DNA of 8,138 nucleotides from Candidatus Hydrogenedentota bacterium (GTDB taxonomy: Bacteria; Hydrogenedentota; Hydrogenedentia; Hydrogenedentales; CAITNO01), in the NCBI GenBank assembly GCA_023145975.1, contig JAGLCZ010000224.1:1-8138 (forward strand), given 5' to 3'. Shown here piece by piece: positions 1-5,098 of the stretch; within the stretch, counting starts at the first letter, position 1; each line of letters begins with the position of its first letter. The notes beneath the pieces were generated by a model. The model worked only from the letters and a program-made list of their open reading frames with translations. It did no database searches and was not told where the DNA came from. The position numbers and the translations under genes were made by a program.

Positions 1-504
1 CAGAAAAACACCGCCGTTCGTGATACGCATCGTCCTCCCCCTCCCCCCCTCCCGAAGTCATCGGGAGGAGTATCATCTGTTACAAACGATACGTTTGTAA
101 ATCGATCAGAACAAAAGCAGAATACAGGTTGCCTGTTTGCTCCTTTTTATTGGTATTATATTGTATTAAAGAAATATGTGGTCTTCAAGGGGCGTGCCAG
201 GCGCAAAGAATATTGGTATTTCTGGCTTGTTAATATCATTCTTTTTTTGTTTTCTGGATTAATATCGGGAGAGGATGGTGGCCTGATGGCTTGTTACTTC
301 ATAGCTGTATTTCTTCCTTCCGTTGCCGTTTCTTTTCGCAGACTGCATGATATTGGGCGAAGTGGATGGTGGTTTTTTATTTTATTTATTCCGTGGGTTG
401 GTGTTGTTTTCTACTTTATCTTTATGGTTCTCAATAGTCAACAGAAAACAAATGTTTATGGAGAAAACCCAAAAGCATTAATCGCATATAAGAATGCGGA
501 TTAG
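1..504 (+). CDS. DUF805 family membrane protein, C-terminal part (5' end outside window)
   Basis: The frame is open from base 1 to the TAG-type stop at 502-504, giving 167 visible residues. Visible residues 49-167 match the DUF805 (PF05656, YhaH-like) pattern: an opening FYWYYIVLKKYVVFKGRARR like the family's usual WYLxVLKKYxxFxGRARR start, RRLHDIGRSGWW at about 113-124, several hydrophobic segments, and a closing VYGENP. The first in-frame GTG, at 178, falls inside the conserved block, so it is not the start. The gene begins upstream of the window. The visible N-terminal stretch (about 1-48) is hydrophilic and has a PPPPP run at about residues 12-16. This looks like a flexible linker joining an unseen N-terminal domain to the DUF805 membrane domain. 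DUF805 proteins are inner-membrane proteins of unknown function. It converges on the minus-strand operon and has no visible link to it. Confidence 0.85.
   Translation, partial: QKNTAVRDTHRPPPPPLPKSSGGVSSVTNDTFVNRSEQKQNTGCLFAPFYWYYIVLKKYVVFKGRARRKEYWYFWLVNIILFLFSGLISGEDGGLMACYFIAVFLPSVAVSFRRLHDIGRSGWWFFILFIPWVGVVFYFIFMVLNSQQKTNVYGENPKALIAYKNAD
48..68. repeat. Perfect 8-bp GC-rich inverted repeat (hairpin)
   Basis: CCTCCCGA at 48-55 pairs perfectly with TCGGGAGG at 61-68 around a 5-base loop. It follows a run of C-rich codons (about 33-50) and lies in the linker-coding part of the DUF805 gene. There is no following T-run, so it is not an obvious terminator. Confidence 0.6.
80..100. repeat. Perfect 9-bp inverted repeat with 3-base loop
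   Basis: TTACAAACG at 80-88 pairs perfectly with CGTTTGTAA at 92-100 around the loop ATA. It lies 11 bases after the first hairpin and also inside the linker-coding region of the DUF805 gene. It could be an operator-like dyad or an RNA hairpin. Its function is not evident. Confidence 0.6.
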
Positions 505-685
505 TTTAATTTGTATGTAGGCGGCATGTGCATTAAAGTGTATAAACGGTTCTTATCATCATAGAGAAAATTGATCTCCATATTTTTTGCTTGTGTAAAG
601 AATCTTTTGTGAATTTCTTTTGCTAATCTCAAACCATATTTTTTTCGCTTCCTGTTGAGAGGATTCTTATACTCTGTAAGCCAAT

Positions 686-1042
686 TCAGGAAATTAACAT
701 CGAAACGGTTAACAATAGCAACAACTGTACTATTGCTATCAGAAAAAAAGTACGTCGAAAATTATAGGCACGAGTTTTGTGCCGCAATAATTCTTGACAC
801 AAAAACGCACCCGGTGTACCGCCCAGTGCAGCCAGCAATAGCAACGTTGTCTCCGGGATACGAACCTTGCCGCGTTGTGCAGAAAACTTATCCCATCCAT
901 ACATCAAAAATGTCGCCGTATTCAGTCCGGTAAAGAGTGCGCGTAATACGGATATTCCGCCAAGATACATTGGAAGTGCCAGTATTACGGATCCTGAAAG
1001 CACAACACCGATGCTTATTAAAAATAAACGGTTAAATTTCAT
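686..1042 (-). CDS. DUF1294 family small membrane protein
   Basis: This 118-residue protein carries the DUF1294 (PF06961) signature: YGWDK at 48-52, RIPE at 61-64, LGGTPGA at 73-79 and RHKT at 87-90, followed by a conserved Phe. Hydrophobic segments at about 6-24, 28-46, 65-82 and 97-117 suggest an integral membrane protein. Many family members have an N-terminal cold-shock domain; this one does not. The ATG at 1042 is supported by AGGTGA about 5 bases upstream. The start overlaps the end of the reading frame of the preceding broken caspase gene (stop at 1034-1032), so the two were probably translationally coupled. It is the last gene of the minus-strand operon. DUF1294 has no established function, and its membership in the ESCRT-like system may be incidental. 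Confidence 0.88.
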   Translation of the reverse strand: MKFNRLFLISIGVVLSGSVILALPMYLGGISVLRALFTGLNTATFLMYGWDKFSAQRGKVRIPETTLLLLAALGGTPGAFLCQELLRHKTRAYNFRRTFFLIAIVQLLLLLTVSMLIS

Positions 1043-1593
1043 GAATCACCTTTCTGACGGATGACGATTCCCCGAAATAGGAATCACCCGCGCCCGCAAA
1101 AATCTTATTATGTTTCCTGTATTTGGGATGGGCATATCCTATTGAGGAGCAGCATAAAGAGCGATACCCAGTACAAGGGTTTTGAGTGAGTATAGGCTTT
1201 GCTGCATTTGCTAATTCATATACTGCTGCCCCTGCTTCTTTCCTGTCCCAAGCAAATTTACCCAGTGTGTGTATTGAGGCAAGGGTGGAATTCCCTGCAC
1301 CAGGTATGTTTTGCCATTCATCAGCCGCCCATATCCTGCAAAATATACTATATCCAGATCATCTTCACCGGGTGCAGCAAGCCAGCTTCCCAAGAAAGAA
1401 TGAATGTTGGCGGAAGTGGGGCGTCGATTGGCTTCCTGGCGGTCATCAAGAAGCAGCACCCAGTCTTTGGAGAATTTCAGCAAACCGGAAATCAAGGATT
1501 TCTGTAATACCTGACAATCCTCTCCTGCATATTTCACTGCCCTAAACTTTCATGGTATTGGTCAATACCAATCAACAAGACCCATGCGTTCAT
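1032..1593 (-). pseudogene. Caspase-family (peptidase C14) gene, frameshifted and active-site altered
   Basis: Three consecutive frames carry pieces of one protein. Frame A starts with ATG at 1593 and reads MNAWVLLIGIDQYHESLGQ before a stop at 1534-1536. The opening resembles the caspase start (xALLIGINxY). Frame B, from 1537, continues with VKYAGEDCQVLQ and then WVLLLDDR (caspase LKYAxxDAxxL and the beta-strand after it), ANIHSFLGSWL, and LDIVYFAGYGR with GKTYL. This matches the caspase xxFYFSGHGx/GxxYL block except that the catalytic His is Tyr (codon 1331-1333). Frame C, open without a start codon, takes over near 1300 and runs to TAA at 1032-1034, with protein-like sequence such as LGKFAWDRKEAGAAVYELA. 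No clear catalytic Cys block (DxCxSG) is visible. The start is supported by AGGAGG at 1601-1606, seven bases upstream, inside the last codons of the preceding gene. Both shifts are net -1 (or +2). Decay is the simplest reading; sequencing error would not explain the His loss. Confidence 0.75.
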
Positions 1594-1595
1594 GC

Positions 1596-2450
1596 TTATT
1601 CCTCCTCAAGGCTCAGGGCAAACACCATGATACGGGCATTATAAAGAAAGGCAACCGTGACTGCAGCGATGAAAAGTAGTGCAGAAATCCATCCGCCAAG
1701 TATGGAACCAATAAGCAGCCATGCCAGTAATGCATCAGCACTGCCGTAAATGGCGAGTATAAAAGCGTTAGTGCCATTGGAATTTTTTCGTACCATGGTA
1801 CGAAGGAAAGTGATTGTGAATATCGGTAATAGCAGAACAAGCAGCACCCAGGCGAAAAGACGTTGCAGTGCAGATGTACGGCGGGCATTTTGGGGCAATG
1901 TACTTACAGCAACTTCCAGTATCGAATCAGGTATGTCTGAGTCAAAGCGTTCGTTGAAAATTACAGCACCAGTTTCCACATCGGTCAGGTAAATATCAAC
2001 ATCAAGCAGTGTATTATCCGGTGTGGTTTCCCATGAATGGATAGTTCCATGTATTACCGCTGCGACGCGAAGCCATTCTCCCTGTTTCTGTGCCGCCTCA
2101 GGGTCAGGATAAATTGGATGGCGCAGGTTTAGCAGGTTATAAGTTTTTTCAGAGACAGTGCGATCAAGCAGATCAAAGATACCCTGTTTTTCGATAGTAT
2201 CTCTGAGTGTATCTGTAAATCTGTCTGTGGGGTCATTTTCAAAATGGAGTAATGCAACCCGCCGGATATCGCCACGGGCGCTACGTAATCCCTCCACAAT
2301 TCCAGGGATTTCCTGGTGAAGCAGTTCCATTCTGGGGGCACCGGCATCGGGCTTTGTTGGTCCGAGATTTTCCCAGCCGAGCCATGCGATACAAGCGATA
2401 AGGGTGATACCGCCCATCCGTGACAAGAGAATATACAGAATCTTCAACAT
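1596..2450 (-). CDS. Membrane protein with CsgG/FlgO-like extracytoplasmic domain
   Basis: This 284-residue protein has one N-terminal membrane segment (about 11-27), a soluble domain (about 60-175) and three C-terminal hydrophobic segments (about 197-217, 229-249 and 251-271). The soluble domain resembles the CsgG/FlgO/LpoB-type fold. It has an opening strand RVALLHFEND (64-73), a helix and then IFDLLDR (91-97) like the family's FxVVxR, GEWLRVAAVIHGTI (124-137) like the LGxDAVVxGTV strand, and VDIYLTDVETGAVIF (151-165) like VxxRLxDVxTGxVL. If the first segment is N-in, this domain faces the periplasm. The ATG at 2450 has AAGGA about 8 bases upstream. It follows the AAA ATPase gene after 129 bases and ends 2 bases before the caspase start, so it could be a membrane sensor or anchor for the system. 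The domain assignment is by pattern only, and the exact family is uncertain. Confidence 0.7.
   Translation of the reverse strand: MLKILYILLSRMGGITLIACIAWLGWENLGPTKPDAGAPRMELLHQEIPGIVEGLRSARGDIRRVALLHFENDPTDRFTDTLRDTIEKQGIFDLLDRTVSEKTYNLLNLRHPIYPDPEAAQKQGEWLRVAAVIHGTIHSWETTPDNTLLDVDIYLTDVETGAVIFNERFDSDIPDSILEVAVSTLPQNARRTSALQRLFAWVLLVLLLPIFTITFLRTMVRKNSNGTNAFILAIYGSADALLAWLLIGSILGGWISALLFIAAVTVAFLYNARIMVFALSLEEE
1601..1606 (-). promoter_or_regulatory. Shine-Dalgarno site AGGAGG of the caspase gene, embedded in upstream gene
   Basis: A consensus AGGAGG lies within the GAG GAG GAA TAA end of the CsgG-like gene, 7 bases before the ATG at 1593. It fixes the start of the broken caspase gene and implies translational coupling to the gene before it. 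Confidence 0.75.
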
Positions 2451-2537
2451 GTTGCTTTTCCTTTTTCATTTCGGCACCTCTTTAAATAGGCACAACAATT
2501 ACTAAGATTACATTACTATAATTTCCCGTCCAGCACT

Positions 2538-2580
2538 AAAAATACAGCGTATTATTCATACAACCTGTAGGTGTATTTTT
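2538..2580 (-). repeat. 9-bp inverted repeat just after the AAA ATPase gene, possible weak terminator or processing hairpin
   Basis: On the minus strand AAAAATACA (2580-2572) pairs with TGTATTTTT (2546-2538) across 25 bases. The interval holds a smaller dyad, GTAT/ATAC, and a CCTACAGG near-palindrome. The distal arm ends in five T, as in an AT-rich intrinsic terminator, but the outer stem has few GC pairs. It may attenuate transcription into the downstream CsgG-like, caspase and DUF1294 genes, or mark an RNA processing site. Confidence 0.4.
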
Positions 2581-3722
2581 CAGTCGTCATCGTTTTCGTC
2601 TGCTTTGTCCGAACTACTTTTTGCATCACGCCAAGACTCATATTCTTTCAATGATGCTTGTGTGACAGACGGCTTTACTTTTTCCTTGGCGGCAATAAAA
2701 TCATCCATGCTGATGCTTTCTTCATTACCGTGGGATAATTGTCTAGCAAGGGCGAAGCGCTTGGCGCGGTCGCACAATTCCGCTATGTCAGCGCCACTAT
2801 ACGCTTCACTCCTGGCGGCAATCTCATTAAATGAAAGGTCTTTTGTCATGGGCACATCGCGCATATTATAGGCGATAATGGCTTCCCGGGCGATAGCATC
2901 CGGTGGACCGACATAAATATGGGTGCCAAGTCGTCCCGGACGGATAACTGCTTCATCAAGGCTCCAGGGTTTATTTGTGGCGGCAAGAACGAGCAGGCAA
3001 TTGGTATTCTTGACTAGTCCGTCGGTGAGCGACAGGAATTGTGTCACCACCCCGACTTTTTTGTTGCCGCGTTTGCCTAAGAGATGATCTACTTCATCAA
3101 GGAACAGAACAGATTTGGGATGCTTCCGTGCTTCATCAAACAACCTCTGCAGATTCTTTTCTGTTTCGCCAACGTATTTGTTTTTAATTTGTGAGGCGTT
3201 CACGTTAAAAAAAGCGGCGTCCAGTTCCCCTGCTATGGCTTTTGCCACAAAAGTTTTTCCATTACCCGGAGGACCATACATGAGAATACCACCGCCGATA
3301 TTGACCTTAAAACGTTCATAGATTTCAGGATGTAAAAACGGTTCAATGACTTTTTCGCGCAGTTCTTGCTTTACATCATCCAGTCCTGCCACATCATCCA
3401 GTTTTTCAGAGGGCTTATTTTTTAGTTCCCACTGGGATTTCTCCCCTCCCTCTGCTGAGTCACTGGATTCTGTGATCGATTTCTGTGTCGTTTCAGGCTG
3501 TTGTTTTGCAGCTTTTGCTTTTAATTTTAATGCAATGGCAAGCAACTCGTTGGCATCTTCAATATAACTTTGTGCCACCTTACCGTCGCTTTGCTCCGCG
3601 AGGGAGAATCCAAATTCAGCGGCCTTGGTGGTGTGAAAGAAAGATTTGGCATAATCCTTATTACCCAGGGCTTTTTCGGCAGCAGCTTCGTGCTCACGCT
3701 TTTTGTCTGCAATAAAACTCAT
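2580..3722 (-). CDS. Vps4-like AAA ATPase with MIT-like N-terminal domain
   Basis: This 380-residue protein has the layout of eukaryotic/archaeal Vps4: N-terminal helical bundle, linker, one AAA module and a C-terminal helix. Residues 1-72 are all-helical and MIT-like (KALGNKDYAKSFFHTTKAAEF, then SYIEDANELLAIALKLKAKA). The linker (73-98) is Gln/Ser rich. The AAA domain has Walker A GPPGNGKT (150-157), pore loop NKYVGE (181-186), Walker B SVLFLDEVD (204-212, D209/E210), sensor-1 AATN (247-250), candidate arginine fingers R261 and R264 in RPGR, and YSGADIAELC (308-317). The C-terminal KVKPSVTQASLKEYESW (348-364) resembles the last helix of the Vps4/katanin/spastin group. Vps4 disassembles ESCRT-III polymers by threading subunits through its hexamer. 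The ATG at 3722 overlaps the stop of the preceding ESCRT-III-like gene (ATGA) and has GGAGG about 8 bases upstream. All ATPase residues are intact. The AAA call is certain. The MIT call is a pattern match. Confidence 0.93.
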   Translation of the reverse strand: MSFIADKKREHEAAAEKALGNKDYAKSFFHTTKAAEFGFSLAEQSDGKVAQSYIEDANELLAIALKLKAKAAKQQPETTQKSITESSDSAEGGEKSQWELKNKPSEKLDDVAGLDDVKQELREKVIEPFLHPEIYERFKVNIGGGILMYGPPGNGKTFVAKAIAGELDAAFFNVNASQIKNKYVGETEKNLQRLFDEARKHPKSVLFLDEVDHLLGKRGNKKVGVVTQFLSLTDGLVKNTNCLLVLAATNKPWSLDEAVIRPGRLGTHIYVGPPDAIAREAIIAYNMRDVPMTKDLSFNEIAARSEAYSGADIAELCDRAKRFALARQLSHGNEESISMDDFIAAKEKVKPSVTQASLKEYESWRDAKSSSDKADENDDD

Positions 3723-4381
3723 TTCTCATCCTCCAGCATCTCCTTCAATCGCTTTCGACCTTCACCTATCTGTTGCTTGATGCTTGGACTAACGCTTCCG
3801 TCCTCTAGATCCTTTTCACGTGACGGTCTGGCGGCGCTGACATCAGCAGCCACTTCATCCTCAAGCTGTTTTCCCATATCCTCAATACTGGGAATAACTT
3901 CAGACATCTCGGTTTCAGTGCCTTCCATTTCTTTTCCGTACACTTTTTCCCAGATTTTATCGCTGTCCAATTGTTCGCCAAGTTTATCTTCAACATCATC
4001 TAATACCTCAGCGATATTATCTGGATCAATCTCTACAACAGTATTAATGGCCTTTAAAGCATTGCTGAAATCCTGGTCACTCTTGGCCAGTTCCAGTTTT
4101 GCCAATAGTTGCTCAAACACCCAACGCTTCATTTCCAACTTACCCATGAGCAGTTCACTGGCCCGGACACTTTGAAGGCAACGCTGTGCTGCAGACTTTT
4201 GACCGTCTTTCAGGTATTTTCTTGCTTCTGTCCAGGATTTATCCCGTTCGGTGGTCATTTTCTTAATACGATCTCTGACCACGTCTACTGCATTTTCGGC
4301 ATTACGAAACGCCCTACGCCGTTTTCTGCTTGTCGCGCGTTCCTGTTCCTTCTTAGACTTAAAAAGATCTCCTATTGGCAT
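3719..4381 (-). CDS. Snf7/ESCRT-III-like coiled-coil protein with C-terminal MIM1-like motif
   Basis: This 220-residue, highly helical protein has no signal peptide or membrane segment. The short N-terminus MPIGDLFKSKK resembles the membrane-inserting start of CHMP/Snf7 proteins. It is followed by a basic stretch (RKRRRAFR, 19-26) and helices like ESCRT-III alpha1-alpha2 (about 24-100, including ARKYLKDGQKSAAQRCLQ). Residues 107-138 (ALKAINTVVEID, then IAEVLDDVEDKLGEQ) resemble the alpha3-alpha4 region of Snf7-family proteins, where a Met/Ile-rich helix precedes an acidic DxxEDxxEQ helix. An acidic linker leads to a C-terminal helix, GRKRLKEMLEDEK (208-220), that resembles a MIM1 tail. Likely role: polymerising on the inner membrane and being remodelled by the adjacent ATPase. 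The start has AGAGG about 9 bases upstream. It lies 114 bases after the 199-residue gene and overlaps the ATPase start by four bases. The ESCRT-III assignment rests on pattern, size, charge layout and neighbours; a generic coiled-coil is the alternative. Confidence 0.75.
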   Translation of the reverse strand: MPIGDLFKSKKEQERATSRKRRRAFRNAENAVDVVRDRIKKMTTERDKSWTEARKYLKDGQKSAAQRCLQSVRASELLMGKLEMKRWVFEQLLAKLELAKSDQDFSNALKAINTVVEIDPDNIAEVLDDVEDKLGEQLDSDKIWEKVYGKEMEGTETEMSEVIPSIEDMGKQLEDEVAADVSAARPSREKDLEDGSVSPSIKQQIGEGRKRLKEMLEDEK

Positions 4382-4495
4382 GTGTCTTTCCTCTCTGGTT
4401 TTCGAATTGTAATCATTTTACCTGAGCAAACACTTCCTGATCACTACTTTATCAAGAGTATTATTGCACCTATTCTACATGAAAAGGCTTTATAC

Positions 4496-5095
4496 TTATT
4501 CTAATTCAAGCTCCTTCAGGCGTTTTTTCATTTCTTCTGAAAGATCCGCTTCGGTTCCCTTTTCTTCTGTTATTTCCTCCATACGTTCTTTCGCATCAAC
4601 TGTTGCGGTCTGCGGTGTCGAATAAGATTCAAGTTCAAGTGCTTTGGCGGCACGATCCATTGTTTTAAGAGAACCAAAGAGGTCCTGTATCTCAACTGCA
4701 ATATCGTCAAATTCGTCTTCTGAAACTCCTGCGTTTAGTGCCGCCTTGGCTTCTGCAACTTTTGCCAATGCTACGTTGATTCTCTCAAGATTGCTCGCAA
4801 TAACATTTTCCCGACCTCGCGTGCGATCCAATCCCCGAAAAATCCGTTCAATTTCGGCAGTAACGATGCGTGTGTTCGTACCACGGGAATTGTCAAGTTC
4901 TTTTTTAAGTTTTCGTATGCGATTTTCTTCTTTTTTTATATCTTCCTTCAGTTCACGAATACTATCTTCGTTATCTCTTTCAGTTCCGCGAAAACGGTCT
5001 TCCATCGCATTCAGCGTTTTGATACGTTGCTGTGTATCGTTACCGATGAAAAGTTTTAGTAAGAACTCACGAATTGATTCCCAAATATTGGCCAT
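4496..5095 (-). CDS. PspA/ESCRT-III-like coiled-coil protein with N-terminal amphipathic helix and MIM1-like tail
   Basis: This 199-residue protein opens with an amphipathic helix, ANIWESIREFLLKLFIG (2-18), with hydrophobic residues I4, W5, I8, F11, L12, L15, F16 and I17 on one face. That is like helix alpha0 of PspA/Vipp1, which inserts into stressed membranes. Residues 25-70 form a charged coiled coil rich in Lys/Glu/Arg. Residues 76-155 are a second helical part (EIERIFRGL, then SNLERINVALAKVAEAKAAL, then FDDIAVEIQDLFGSL). A flexible acidic linker ends in SEEMKKRLKELELE (186-199), which fits the MIM1 pattern LxxRLxxL with Met at the first position. MIM1 tails recruit MIT domains in ESCRT-III. 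PspA/Vipp1 and ESCRT-III belong to one superfamily, so either label is compatible. AAGGAG lies 7 bases before the ATG, which begins 3 bases after the protease stop, so the two are tightly co-translated. It is shorter and more divergent than classical PspA (about 220 residues). Confidence 0.72.
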   Translation of the reverse strand: MANIWESIREFLLKLFIGNDTQQRIKTLNAMEDRFRGTERDNEDSIRELKEDIKKEENRIRKLKKELDNSRGTNTRIVTAEIERIFRGLDRTRGRENVIASNLERINVALAKVAEAKAALNAGVSEDEFDDIAVEIQDLFGSLKTMDRAAKALELESYSTPQTATVDAKERMEEITEEKGTEADLSEEMKKRLKELELE

Positions 5096-5098
5096 TAT

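Noticed and set aside
564..588. Possible terminator of the DUF805 gene (GAGA 564-567, TCTC 575-578, T-run 583-588)
   Set aside because: The stem is only 4 bp with a 7-base loop, which is too weak to call a terminator despite the T-run.
1211..1537. A stand-alone 108-residue gene starting at GTG 1537
   Set aside because: It is the middle piece of the caspase gene. The start at 1593 has a perfect Shine-Dalgarno site and its frame supplies the missing caspase N-terminus, whereas 1537 has no site of its own.
3570..4175. Long 201-codon plus-strand open frame opposite the ESCRT-III-like and ATPase genes
   Set aside because: It is very Ser/Phe-rich with no recognisable motif, and is the expected antisense shadow of Glu/Lys-rich coiled-coil genes.
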